Shown in pieces: positions 7,248-17,066 of a stretch of DNA of 32,259 nucleotides; the first letter of the stretch is position 1; the number at the start of each line of letters is the position of its first letter. The notes below the pieces were generated by a model that was not told the origin of the DNA, made no database searches, and was given only the letters and a program-made list of their open reading frames with translations. Made by a program: the position numbers and the translations under genes. This stretch comes from Bacilli bacterium (lineage in GTDB: Bacteria > Bacillota_I > Bacilli_A > RF39 > UBA660), in NCBI GenBank assembly GCA_016296185.1, contig JAEDJT010000016.1, positions 1-32,259 of the forward strand, written 5' to 3'.

Positions 7248-8825
7248 ATGAAAAAGATTACTATTAGTATTCAAGATAACACTTTAATTTTCAAGTATCG
7301 TACTAATAAACCAGTTGCTGTAAACCTTCTTAATACAAACGTTATTTCTGATAACGAATTAGTTTTCAGTGATGAATATATAGAAAAGAATAAAAAGATA
7401 GTTGGATTATTTTTATGTGATTTAGTTAATGATAAGTCAATAACTGATATCACTATTTCAAACAATGATATGGCTTTACTTGTTCTTGACGTATTAAAAG
7501 GTCTTAAAAATATAGAAGTTTTATCTTTAAATGACGATGAAACTATTTCTTATGAATTATGTGAAAAGATTAGTAAATCTACAAATATCAAAATGGTTAA
7601 TTGCTACTCTATTCCAGCTTTCTTAATTGAAATGTTAGATAAGAATAATATAAAAGTTGAATCAAGAAATGAAGTATTATTTACTAGTAATTTTATGTTA
7701 GATAATAATCTAAGTTCTTTTAGTCAAATATATTATAAAAATAGTGTTAAGTTTGGTGAAATAATTACTAATGAAGATATTGAAGATTTTAATTCTTTAT
7801 GTAATATAAACAAATATTTAAAAAATATTCATTTAGATAAGTATAATCATAATGATATTATGAAAATTATTGATGTAATTAAAAAGAACAAAAGAAAGAA
7901 TATTGTTATTCAATTACATGATGATATTGATGATCCAGATATTATTGAAGAATTAAAAGCTATTAATAAAGAAGCTTGTAAAAAGAATAGCATTAAATTA
8001 AAGTTAGTTTATAGTAAAGACTACCTAGAAAAGAATTATTTAAAACAAATTACTTTTACTACATTAAGTATTTGTTCATTAATTATATTCTTAATTATTG
8101 GTGGTGCTTTTGGATATTTAGTATATGACAATTATAAATCTGAAAAAAAAGTTAATGAACAAGTTGAATTTGCTGAAGATTTATTAAACGATGAAAACTT
8201 TGATGATTCTTTAATCGAAGCACCCGCTGTAAATGAAGATGATGGTAGTAGTTATTTAACTTATCAATTCATTAATAATTATGAAAGATTATTAACAGTT
8301 AATAAAGATACTGTTGGATGGATAACTGTTAAAGGTACTAATATTAATTATCCTGTTGTTCAAACTACTGACAATAGCTATTATTTAAAACGTAATTTCT
8401 ATAAGAATAAAGATTCTAATGGTTGGGTATTTATGGATTATAGAAATAGTGGCTACTCTTTAGATCAAAATACCATTATTTATGCTCATAATAGATATTA
8501 TAGTGGTGTAATGTTTGGTACTTTAAATAGAGTTGTTGATGAAAAATGGTATACAAATGATAGTAACTTATATATAACATTTAATACTTTATATAATGAA
8601 TATCAATGGAAGATTTTCTCAGTATATAGTATTGATGTAACTAATGATTATTTATATACTAATTTCAAAAATGATATAGATTACGCTGCATTCTTAAATA
8701 AATTAAAAGATAGAAGCGATATCCCATTATCTACAAATGTTTCAGTAGACGATAAGATTATTACTTTATCAACTTGTTTAGATGATAATAAAAGATTAGT
8801 AGTTCATGCTGTATTACAAAAATAA
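7248..8825 (+). CDS. srtB: Class B sortase with a large cytoplasmic N-terminal domain
   Basis: 525 residues in three parts. Residues 1-265 are hydrophilic with no signal peptide and should be cytoplasmic. They alternate strands and helices in a loosely LRR-like way (GLKNIEVLSLNDD; YLKNIHLDKYNHND). Residues about 267-292 form one transmembrane helix. Residues about 340-525 form a class B sortase (WITVKGTNINYPVVQ, YYLKRNF, GWVFMDYRN) with catalytic His414 (IYAHNR), Cys510 (ITLSTC) and Arg516 (KRLVVHAV). Sortases are cysteine transpeptidases that attach surface proteins to peptidoglycan or pilins. SrtB is usually about 240 residues with only a short N-terminal anchor, so the N-domain is extra. 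The start follows GAGGTG by 5 bases. The divergent 6307 gene is the likely substrate. Confidence 0.93.
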   Translation: MKKITISIQDNTLIFKYRTNKPVAVNLLNTNVISDNELVFSDEYIEKNKKIVGLFLCDLVNDKSITDITISNNDMALLVLDVLKGLKNIEVLSLNDDETISYELCEKISKSTNIKMVNCYSIPAFLIEMLDKNNIKVESRNEVLFTSNFMLDNNLSSFSQIYYKNSVKFGEIITNEDIEDFNSLCNINKYLKNIHLDKYNHNDIMKIIDVIKKNKRKNIVIQLHDDIDDPDIIEELKAINKEACKKNSIKLKLVYSKDYLEKNYLKQITFTTLSICSLIIFLIIGGAFGYLVYDNYKSEKKVNEQVEFAEDLLNDENFDDSLIEAPAVNEDDGSSYLTYQFINNYERLLTVNKDTVGWITVKGTNINYPVVQTTDNSYYLKRNFYKNKDSNGWVFMDYRNSGYSLDQNTIIYAHNRYYSGVMFGTLNRVVDEKWYTNDSNLYITFNTLYNEYQWKIFSVYSIDVTNDYLYTNFKNDIDYAAFLNKLKDRSDIPLSTNVSVDDKIITLSTCLDDNKRLVVHAVLQK

Positions 8826-8849
8826 GTCTTAAAATAAGGCTTATTTTTT
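8819..8849 (+). terminator. Terminator overlapping the sortase stop codon
   Basis: AAAATAAGTCTT pairs with AAGGCTTATTTT (12 bp with one G-U) around a 5-base loop, then a T run. The sortase stop codon (8823-8825) lies in the 5' arm. Confidence 0.88.
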
Positions 8850-8857
8850 GTTATAAT
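8849..8857 (+). promoter_or_regulatory. Extended -10 promoter of the giant gene
   Basis: TGTTATAAT, a perfect extended -10 that begins at the last bases of the sortase terminator's T run. It lies 27 bases before the next start codon. Confidence 0.65.
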
Positions 8858-8884
8858 TAATATACATAATATGGAGGGGTATTT

Positions 8885-11800
8885 ATGAAGATTGAAGATT
8901 ATAAAAAAATCTTATTTGACATAATACATAAAAGTATATACAATTCTTCTACTCTATCTTCTGAAGATTCTAAAATAGTAGAAGATTTATATAAATATTT
9001 TATAGATAATAGCAATGCTATTAATGATTTAAGAACTTTAATTACATTAAGAAATAATGATACAAAAGATGTATATGACAAATATATAAGTAATATTTTA
9101 GTTAATGTAAATAATGATATAAAATTTGATATTCTTTCATCTCAAGATAGTTATTTAGATATTATTAAAAATAATAATATATTTACTGACATTTATTTAT
9201 CTTTATCTATTGAAGATAAAATAAAATATCTACAAAGTAAGAAAAAATATACAGATATAGATATTGAACTAATAAATCAAGCTTTAAAAGAAAATAATAA
9301 TTTTAATGATAATAAGTTGTTAAAAGAAATATTAAGTAATGAAAAAATAATAAATAAGATTCCAAATAATAGTATTATTCTAAGTTATAATTATAGTTTA
9401 TTAATGAATATTAATTTAAATGATTTAGATGTATGTAAGATATTAACAAAAGAAACTTATGTAAAATTACTATTAAAGAAATGTGAATCATTTGATGAAT
9501 TTGTAAATTATTATGATAACAATAATAAGTTATTTGATTTATTACCATGTAAAAGTTTAATATTTGATAATTGTTATAATGAAAGTATATATAACTTTAT
9601 AATGAACAATCCAAAATTTATTGGAAAATTCAATGAAAAATATTTAGATTTATTTAGTATTGTAGAAATTAATAAGATGTTTAATTCTAAGATTTTAGAT
9701 GAAGATTCTTACTCTACTCTATTTAATAAATTATTTAATTATGATCCTAAAAAGTTATTAGAAAACTTTAATGAAGATACTCTTAAAAATTGTTCTAAAC
9801 ATAGTATTAGTGTTTATTTATTCGATTATATTAATGAAGATTTAAGAAATAAAATTTTTAGTAATTATTCTTTATTCGATAGATTTGTTGATACTATAAT
9901 GATAGAGGTTATTAATAAGCATTTTAGTGAAGATGATATTGTTGATTATTTAAGAAATGATGATTTTGTTAATGATATGAGTTCTTATGCTATTGAATTA
10001 TTGTTAAATAAATTAAGTTTTAGATCATCATTTAATATGCTACAAAAGAAAAATATATTAGATAAAATTAATCATTTAAATATTAGTGTTGATAATAAAG
10101 ATATTGTGTTTATAAAAGGATTTTTAGATAGCCCTTCTCTAATTATCAAGTGTGATCATAGTATGGTTTATAATATGTTAAATCTACTTAGTTCTGATGA
10201 TATTTTATATTATATCGTTTTACCTTATATAACAAATAATTTAAGTAATAATGAGATTATTACTCTATTCTTGGATAAAGATATTTCAATAAATGAACTA
10301 GTTAATAGTGATGAATTATTATCTAAATTAAAGAATTCAGATATTATTAAATATATTGATAATTACTTTAAAGTTAAATTAGATTTATCTATCTTTAATA
10401 ATAGTAAATTATCTAAATTGTTATTTAACTTATCTGATGATGATATTGATAAAATTGATTTCAATGAAGTTAATTATTTATATGAAACAATTAGAATGAA
10501 ATCTTTATTATCAAAACAAGAAGTACAACCTACTCTAATTAATTATAGAAGTGTTTTAATTAGTTATTTAACATTAGGTTTAGATGGTACTTTAAAATTT
10601 GTATTAGATGGTAATAAGAACGTTACTCTTGATAAAGTTTTAGAATTAAAGAAAATAATAATTGATGAAAAAGTATTAAAATTTAAAGAAAATAATAGTG
10701 CTGTTTTTCAAAATATTAATAAAAAGATGATTGATAACCTTAATTGTTTTAATGATATTGATAGTATTGATATTTTTGCTAGAGAAATAAAGAAAAATAC
10801 ATATTTAGATAATATTATTTATCTTATGTTAGATAATAATTATGATACTTATAATAACATTATTAATAAGCTATTTGGTTATGTTAAATACTATAAATTC
10901 AACCCTTTTAATAATATGAAAGATATATATGATTATTGTAATGGATTTGTTGATTTATTTATAAGTAATCAAGTTAATAAATATAACGATGAATTTGATA
11001 AGATTATTCTTGATAATTTTAAACCTAAAGAAAATATCTTATATAATAAACGAAAAGAAATTGGTAAAAATTATTTAGATAAATTAAAATTAAAACTATT
11101 TATAAGAGCTTTAACTGATAATAATAAAAAAGAATATGTTGAATATTTTAATGAAGGTTACATGATAACTGAAATAAAAGATAAATATATAAAATATTTA
11201 AATCAACCTGATATCGAATTCAATAATATATTAGAACATATTTTAATTCCTTATAGTAATGATAGATTTGATTATGAAAATTGTTTAAATAAGATTAATA
11301 TTAATAAACCTACTAATTATGATGAATATATTCTATATTTAAATAATTTACAAAATGTTAGTATTTTAAATAATGAAGTTAGTAAAATTAGAAATTTATA
11401 TAGTGATACTGAATTAATTTCTATTATGAATAATGCATGTTATGATTCTGAATTAGGATTTAAAGCTAATAGTAAGTTAAAGAAAGTAATTGAAAAATTA
11501 AAAGAAATAATTTCTAAGATTGGTAACGAAATATATGTTGATAAAACTAGCAATACTTACATTTATAGTAAAAATATAGATATTTATAATATTGATGAAA
11601 TAATCGAATATAGAAAATACAATGAAATAATAACTAATTTAATAAAGAAAACATTTACTTATATAAATAAGAACATGAATAATAACAATATCAAGAATAT
11701 ATTCGCTATTGATTATTTTAAAAACGTTAATGATATTGAATATAATTTCCCTATTAATAATAAAAATTATGAATTAAAGAAACGTGTTTTCTCTTTAAAA

Positions 11801-13048
11801 GATATGGAAGTTATATTTAATGGATATGAAATTAATAATTATAAAACTAATAGTGATTCTTTAAATACTTTCTTATTTAACAATTTAAATCTTGTTATGG
11901 TTGCTGATGGTTATTACAATGGTATTGTCAATAATTTAGGTTTAATAATGTCTAGATGGGATAATATTATTAAGTATTGTGAAGATAACGATTTAGATAT
12001 TAATAAAATTAGATTAGTAGATGTCGAAAAATATCTAACTGTTATTAATTTTAAAGATAATATTCTATTTAATTGTATTGATAAGGATATTATAAATTCT
12101 ATTTGTGATGATGGTTATTACGAAGAATTAGATAGTAACAATAGAATTAATATGTTAATTGATTTATATAAAAATAAATATAAATCTGTATGTTCAACTA
12201 TACCTTTCTTATCTTATAAGAGAGATGATATAGAAATTAAAACAATTGATAAATATGATGATGATACATTATTATTTATGGATAATTCTATTTATAAAAT
12301 TGGAGCTACAGGAAATGATATGGTTTGTTATTCTTTATTAGATAAAAATGGATGTCAAATTGGTATATATGAAAATAATAATCTTGTTAGTAAAATATAT
12401 GCTGTTAGAAATGGTAATACATTATATTTAAACGGAATTGATGGTAAATATGATGAATCCTATAATAGATTATTATCTGAATTCTCAAACGAATTAATTA
12501 AAGTTACTAATGAAGATATAGATCCAATTAACTATATTACAATTGTTAATGATAATTATAATAATCCGCATGGAATAGTTATTGATTCAACAATATGTCC
12601 TATTATTAATAATCCAATATGTACACAATATAGTGATTTTAAAGAATTTAGTAAATACAATTTCTTATTTAATAGTTATAATATTCATTCTAATTTTGGA
12701 AATAAATTAACTACTCTACTTGCTTCAAATGATATTGTAGATAAAAATAATTTCTTATATTATGATTGCGAAGCTAAATATTTGAGAAAGAGAAATAATG
12801 TTATAAAATTAAGTAATAATATTGGTGAAGAATACATTAATAAAATAGATTCTATTTTATATTTATGTAAGTTGATTAATAATGATAATATTGATGATAT
12901 TAGTTTAAGTAGTATGAATGATATATATTTAGGTGATGATTTTGTCATATTTATATCTGATAAAAACAATATATTTAAATATGTTTTACCTTATGATGAA
13001 AGAGCTAATAAAGAAATTGAATTAATATTAGATAGCATAAAAGACTAA
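8885..13048 (+). CDS. Giant Asn/Ile/Lys-rich cytoplasmic protein
   Basis: 1387 residues, the largest gene here, and not recognised. There is no signal peptide, transmembrane helix or Walker motif. Residues 1-1100 are mainly helical, with many runs of Asn, Asp, Lys, Leu and Ile. Around 1120-1215 a more globular segment reads LLFMDNSIYKIGAT, then NDMVCYSLLDKNGCQIGIY, then AVRNGNTLYLNGIDG and a helix. This weakly resembles GNAT-like domains that end other very large Bacillota proteins (a G-x-x pocket, an Arg-Gly-Asn strand, then an N-x-I strand). I hold that only as a possibility. The start is set by GGAGGGG 6 bases upstream. The terminator and promoter in front make it a separate transcription unit from the sortase. 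One uninterrupted frame of this size implies selection to keep it. Confidence 0.85.
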   Translation: MKIEDYKKILFDIIHKSIYNSSTLSSEDSKIVEDLYKYFIDNSNAINDLRTLITLRNNDTKDVYDKYISNILVNVNNDIKFDILSSQDSYLDIIKNNNIFTDIYLSLSIEDKIKYLQSKKKYTDIDIELINQALKENNNFNDNKLLKEILSNEKIINKIPNNSIILSYNYSLLMNINLNDLDVCKILTKETYVKLLLKKCESFDEFVNYYDNNNKLFDLLPCKSLIFDNCYNESIYNFIMNNPKFIGKFNEKYLDLFSIVEINKMFNSKILDEDSYSTLFNKLFNYDPKKLLENFNEDTLKNCSKHSISVYLFDYINEDLRNKIFSNYSLFDRFVDTIMIEVINKHFSEDDIVDYLRNDDFVNDMSSYAIELLLNKLSFRSSFNMLQKKNILDKINHLNISVDNKDIVFIKGFLDSPSLIIKCDHSMVYNMLNLLSSDDILYYIVLPYITNNLSNNEIITLFLDKDISINELVNSDELLSKLKNSDIIKYIDNYFKVKLDLSIFNNSKLSKLLFNLSDDDIDKIDFNEVNYLYETIRMKSLLSKQEVQPTLINYRSVLISYLTLGLDGTLKFVLDGNKNVTLDKVLELKKIIIDEKVLKFKENNSAVFQNINKKMIDNLNCFNDIDSIDIFAREIKKNTYLDNIIYLMLDNNYDTYNNIINKLFGYVKYYKFNPFNNMKDIYDYCNGFVDLFISNQVNKYNDEFDKIILDNFKPKENILYNKRKEIGKNYLDKLKLKLFIRALTDNNKKEYVEYFNEGYMITEIKDKYIKYLNQPDIEFNNILEHILIPYSNDRFDYENCLNKININKPTNYDEYILYLNNLQNVSILNNEVSKIRNLYSDTELISIMNNACYDSELGFKANSKLKKVIEKLKEIISKIGNEIYVDKTSNTYIYSKNIDIYNIDEIIEYRKYNEIITNLIKKTFTYINKNMNNNNIKNIFAIDYFKNVNDIEYNFPINNKNYELKKRVFSLKDMEVIFNGYEINNYKTNSDSLNTFLFNNLNLVMVADGYYNGIVNNLGLIMSRWDNIIKYCEDNDLDINKIRLVDVEKYLTVINFKDNILFNCIDKDIINSICDDGYYEELDSNNRINMLIDLYKNKYKSVCSTIPFLSYKRDDIEIKTIDKYDDDTLLFMDNSIYKIGATGNDMVCYSLLDKNGCQIGIYENNNLVSKIYAVRNGNTLYLNGIDGKYDESYNRLLSEFSNELIKVTNEDIDPINYITIVNDNYNNPHGIVIDSTICPIINNPICTQYSDFKEFSKYNFLFNSYNIHSNFGNKLTTLLASNDIVDKNNFLYYDCEAKYLRKRNNVIKLSNNIGEEYINKIDSILYLCKLINNDNIDDISLSSMNDIYLGDDFVIFISDKNNIFKYVLPYDERANKEIELILDSIKD

Positions 13049-13064
13049 GAAATTAGTCTTTTTT
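13039..13064 (+). terminator. Terminator of the giant gene
   Basis: AAAAGACTAA and TTAGTCTTTT form a 10-bp stem with loop GAAA, then more T. The stop codon lies at the end of the 5' arm. Confidence 0.88.
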
Positions 13065-13068
13065 GTAT

Positions 13069-13099
13069 TAAAAAAAAACAAATGATTACTCATTTGTTT
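13069..13099 (-). terminator. Terminator of the Ig-like membrane protein gene
   Basis: AAACAAATGA and TCATTTGTTT form a 10-bp stem with a 4-base loop that contains the start of the stop codon (13086-13088). A long minus-strand U run follows. Confidence 0.88.
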
Positions 13100-14363
13100 C
13101 TTTAAATCCATTAGTTTCAAACCAATCCATTACTTTACTATATTCACTATAGTTGTAACCAACTGTGTATGCTTTTTCTACATGAACAATTGTCTTAGTT
13201 TCATCGTAGCATGTATAATTAGCTTCACCATAATGTTGTACTAACGCTTCTTTATATGCTTCTTCTGTTCCATATACTGTAGTTGTTGTATGAACACCTG
13301 TTAGTATGATTGCACTTGATAAGAAATCAGTAAAGTGGATTTCATATTTTTCAGTAATTTGTGAATCAGTTGTGAAATCGTAATCATATTCTTTAATAAA
13401 GAATTTTACGTTACCGATTTGTTCAATTACTAAACTTTCTTGTTTAATTGACTTGTTTCCATAAGCATCTGTTGCTGATACAACTACTACATATGATCCT
13501 GCTTCTGTATATTTGCTTTCTGTATTATTTTCTTCAAAATCATAATTACATCCGCTTAAGTCACTACATTTTACGACAAATGAAGCAGCTTCATAGCTTT
13601 CACCTTGTGTTATAACTACTTCTCTAGTTTCAATTTCAGGTGGTGTTGTATCTTCAATATAAATCATTCCAGTTTTTACTACACCATTATGTCTTACTGT
13701 ATATGGATATTCTCCAACTTTATCAACAATAACGCTTGATGTATCAACTACGTATTGTAATTCATCAACTTCTTTACCAATTCCTGGTTTAATATAAGCT
13801 GATTTAGATGCTGGAAGTGATTTTCCTAATTCAACCTTAACTGGTAATGCTTGAAAATCAGATTCTTTTGGAACTGATTTATAATAGAAAAAGAATGCTA
13901 CTAAGAATAAAATTATTACTAGTGATATTGTTGATGTAATATTCAAAATTTTCTTTTGTTTATCTCTTTCAACATTTATATCGGCTTCTGAAATATTCAT
14001 TTTTAAATCTTTATTCTTTTTCAAAAATTGTTTTCTAGCTTTCATATCTATCATTTCTGGTAATTTTGATTCTGGTATATAGTTATATACATCATCGACT
14101 ATATTGCCTATTACGATAGAACCATCAGATTTAAGTTGATTTTCTTGGCTTTCAATTTTTAATTGATCTGATGTTTTAGTTGTTTCAAATTGAGGAATTA
14201 TTGCAGATATATCTCTTTTAAAGTTTTCTCTGTCTAATTCTTCTGAATCAAGCATAGAAGGAGCAATTGTTACTATTTCTTCTTGGGCTTGATCATCTTT
14301 TTTGTTTTTATCGTTTTGAACTTCTTCTTTGATATCTTTTTCTTTTTCTTGTTCTTCACCCAT
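13086..14363 (-). CDS. Single-pass membrane protein with extracellular Ig-like (DUF5011-type) domains
   Basis: 425 residues. The first 140 are charged and cytoplasmic, starting with a Glu/Lys/Asp-rich low-complexity stretch. Residues about 141-161 form a transmembrane helix, and the rest is outside. Two beta-sandwich modules follow: about 172-238 (GEYPYTVRHNG), and about 238-315, which opens with DTTPPEIE and closes with GSYVVVVSATDAYGNKS, typical of bacterial Ig-like/HYR-type DUF5011 repeats. The last 110 residues form an alpha/beta domain of unknown type. I prefer the ATG at 14361-14363, about 11 bases after AAGGAGG, over a TTG only 2 bases from it. It follows the coiled-coil gene by 41 bases and is probably in its operon. 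A link between cytoplasm and cell surface is an inference. Confidence 0.85.
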   Translation of the reverse strand: MGEEQEKEKDIKEEVQNDKNKKDDQAQEEIVTIAPSMLDSEELDRENFKRDISAIIPQFETTKTSDQLKIESQENQLKSDGSIVIGNIVDDVYNYIPESKLPEMIDMKARKQFLKKNKDLKMNISEADINVERDKQKKILNITSTISLVIILFLVAFFFYYKSVPKESDFQALPVKVELGKSLPASKSAYIKPGIGKEVDELQYVVDTSSVIVDKVGEYPYTVRHNGVVKTGMIYIEDTTPPEIETREVVITQGESYEAASFVVKCSDLSGCNYDFEENNTESKYTEAGSYVVVVSATDAYGNKSIKQESLVIEQIGNVKFFIKEYDYDFTTDSQITEKYEIHFTDFLSSAIILTGVHTTTTVYGTEEAYKEALVQHYGEANYTCYDETKTIVHVEKAYTVGYNYSEYSKVMDWFETNGFKETNE

Positions 14364-14404
14364 AAGTATCAATTCCTCCTTTTTATTCTATGTTTTTATT
14401 CTTT

Positions 14405-17047
14405 TTATAATTTTCTACTTGGTTCTTCTGTTGTTGCATCTAATGTACCAACAACATTTCCTTGTTCATCTTTAATTTGAATAGTTATGCCTTCCTCGAT
14501 TTTGTACTTAGCATCTTCTAATTGTTTTTTTAATCCTGCAGTATATTGTATTCTTATGCCTGTTTTTAATATATGTAATTTTGTTTTCGAAAATTCTTTA
14601 GCTATTGCTTCTACTTTTTTAGCATCTTCTGGATTTTCTCCTAAATTTAATTTAATGTCTTCTATATATCCATATTGTTGTTGAGTTTCAGGGACTTCAA
14701 CAGTTTTAGATTTTCCATGTAATTCTAATATTGGAGCTTCAATTATTACTTTTTCACCATTATATTCGTAAACATATGCAATATATAATTCTTTAGTTTT
14801 ACTATTTATTTTTTGAATTATATGTTCTTTTCCTAATTCGTCTCTAATTTCATTTCTTTTATTTAGTATTGCATTATATACTTCATTAAATCCGTCAGCT
14901 TCTATTCCATCTGGAGATTTTTCTCTACATGTTTTTGCTAACATTTCTAATTCACGATATGCTTCTTTAAATCTTTTTCTTTCTTGAACTGCTTGTGAAT
15001 TTTTTTCTTTTGCTGCGTTTTCAACCTTTTCATTATCAGCTTTTATTTCAGCATATATTTGACTCTTTTCTTCCATTGTTATTTCATCATATGAAGCTAA
15101 TAAATCTTTTATTTTTTGACTTATTTCAGTCATTTTTGCTTTTAATTCTTCTATTTTTGCTTCTTCTTGTTCTTTTGTTAATGGTTCAAGTTCAATGAAT
15201 GAAATATCAATTTTATTCATTGTTAATTCTCCCATTAAAACTGTCATTTTTTCTTTAAATTCAGCTTTTAATGCAACAACATCAACTTCTGGTTTAACAG
15301 GTTGTTCTGGTTGTTGTACAGTTGGAGCAACTTCAGGTGATTGATCTTGTTGAAGATTTTTTTGAAAATCAATTCTATGAGCATATACAAATCCTACTAC
15401 ATCAAATGATGGATTGTTTTTCTTTTCAGCAATTAATCTTCTATTAATAATTTCATTTTCTGAATTTATATAATCGAAAATACTATCTGAAGCTGTTTTA
15501 AATTGCATTTTAGCATTTTCATCAGTCATTATTTGATATCTATCTGATAATTGTTGTAATTTTTCGTAAGCTTTTTTAATTCTATCATTATGAATTTCCA
15601 TATATTGTTCAATAGAATCATTATATTCTATTGCATCGATTTTCATTCCTTTTATTTCAGGATCCATACCTAACATATATTTTTTATCTTTAAATACTTC
15701 GAATTCATAATTACTCATCTCAATTTTTAATTCGAATACTCTATCATTTAAGTTACTAATTCTATTTTCTAATTGAGATATTTTATTCATTGTATTTCCA
15801 CTGAAATCATTTGTTGCAGAAATTACTTCTTCTTCGGCAAGTAAATCTCTTATTTCTGCGATTTGTTTATTAATCATTTCAATGTATTGTTTATATCTTT
15901 CAACTTCTTCAGTTACATCAGGTCTAACGACAGTTTTTGGAGCACTTACAGCTTGTTCTTGTTTTGGTTCGTCTTGTTTAGTTTGTGAATTATTAACTGT
16001 TCCTTCTTCAGTTGTCATTATTGGAATAATTGGAGTTTCTTTTATTATATCTTCTTCTGATTTATCAGATTGTGATGAACTTGTTGTACTTGAGTCATCG
16101 CTATTATTATTTTGTATAGGAGCATTTTGTTTCGTTGTAGTTTCTTCTTCAGCACCTATAGTATCTGGTTTGATTGGGTTTAATACTACTTCTTCATCTT
16201 TTTGAACTGGTTTTTGTTCTTTTTTGTTTCTTCTAGAGAATTCTCTATCTAATTCTTTATCAGCTTCAATTTTTATTTGTTCGAATAATTCTGTGTCGTC
16301 TAAAGTAAATTTAATAGCAGAAATATTATCACCTAATTCAGCTAACATTTTTTTATAGTAATTAACCAATACTTCATTATCTTTATTTTCTTCAATTGCT
16401 TCTTGTAATTCTCTATATTTTCTAGCTACTGCTTTATATTGTTCTTTAACAACTTCAGCTGTACTTGATTTAATCATTTGATCTATTCCAGCAAATTTTT
16501 TCTTTTCTTCAGGTGTTAACTTTGAAAATAAAGCTGTTAATTTAGGATATATTTCATCGACTTCTTCTTTTATTAAATCAATAACAATCTTGTTTCCTTT
16601 GGAGTAGAAACTTATTGAACGTTTTAATTCTTCTGGATCTTTAGATACAATTAATAAAGCTGCTTTTTTTGCTAAGTTGTCTACTATATTTTTTTGATTT
16701 TCTTTTATTTCAATTAATCTATTTATTGTTGTTTGGATTTCAGAATAATCATTTTCTTTACTATCTTGTTTTTTATCAACTTTTTCTAATTGTTCTAATC
16801 TCTTTTTAGCTACAAATTTTCTTGTTGCTATTGAATTTCTTTCTTCTTGAAGAGCTTTTAGATCATTTCCTTCTGTTTTCATTTGTAATTCATTTTCAGC
16901 TAATAATTCATTTAAATATTGAATGTAACCTCTTATTAAATCTAATGATTCTTCAGCTGTCATATTTGCTTTTTGTTCAATGTTATTAATTATATTTATT
17001 GTATTTGTAATCTTATCCATAGTATTTTTACGTTGAAGTATATTCAA
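14405..17047 (-). CDS. Large coiled-coil protein with disordered linkers
   Basis: 880 residues, no signal peptide or transmembrane helix. Long Glu/Lys/Gln-rich heptad stretches occupy about residues 10-110, 125-275, 376-540 and 586-715. They are separated by a Ser/Thr/Gln/Glu/Pro-rich linker (about 277-375) and a Pro/Gln/Val-rich linker (about 560-585). A more globular C-terminal part (about 735-880) contains short strands and helices. This is the architecture of a cytoskeletal or scaffold protein, but no family is recognised. The TTG at 17045-17047 is the likely start because AAAGGAG lies 4 bases before it; the first ATG (17018-17020) is 31 bases from that site. It sits 19 bases after the DUF1292-like gene and 41 before the Ig-like membrane protein gene. 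Confidence 0.85.
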   Translation of the reverse strand: MNILQRKNTMDKITNTINIINNIEQKANMTAEESLDLIRGYIQYLNELLAENELQMKTEGNDLKALQEERNSIATRKFVAKKRLEQLEKVDKKQDSKENDYSEIQTTINRLIEIKENQKNIVDNLAKKAALLIVSKDPEELKRSISFYSKGNKIVIDLIKEEVDEIYPKLTALFSKLTPEEKKKFAGIDQMIKSSTAEVVKEQYKAVARKYRELQEAIEENKDNEVLVNYYKKMLAELGDNISAIKFTLDDTELFEQIKIEADKELDREFSRRNKKEQKPVQKDEEVVLNPIKPDTIGAEEETTTKQNAPIQNNNSDDSSTTSSSQSDKSEEDIIKETPIIPIMTTEEGTVNNSQTKQDEPKQEQAVSAPKTVVRPDVTEEVERYKQYIEMINKQIAEIRDLLAEEEVISATNDFSGNTMNKISQLENRISNLNDRVFELKIEMSNYEFEVFKDKKYMLGMDPEIKGMKIDAIEYNDSIEQYMEIHNDRIKKAYEKLQQLSDRYQIMTDENAKMQFKTASDSIFDYINSENEIINRRLIAEKKNNPSFDVVGFVYAHRIDFQKNLQQDQSPEVAPTVQQPEQPVKPEVDVVALKAEFKEKMTVLMGELTMNKIDISFIELEPLTKEQEEAKIEELKAKMTEISQKIKDLLASYDEITMEEKSQIYAEIKADNEKVENAAKEKNSQAVQERKRFKEAYRELEMLAKTCREKSPDGIEADGFNEVYNAILNKRNEIRDELGKEHIIQKINSKTKELYIAYVYEYNGEKVIIEAPILELHGKSKTVEVPETQQQYGYIEDIKLNLGENPEDAKKVEAIAKEFSKTKLHILKTGIRIQYTAGLKKQLEDAKYKIEEGITIQIKDEQGNVVGTLDATTEEPSRKL

Positions 17048-17066
17048 CTTACTCCTTTCTTTAGTT

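Noticed and set aside
8885..13048. Giant gene as a surface adhesin or sortase substrate
   Set aside because: It has no signal peptide, no transmembrane helix and no C-terminal anchor, and it is a separate transcription unit from the sortase.
15882..16205. Open plus-strand frame of 107 codons, Ser/Val-rich
   Set aside because: It is antisense to the Ser/Thr/Gln/Glu linker of the coiled-coil gene, whose repetitive codons read open on the other strand. No ribosome site or promoter precedes it.
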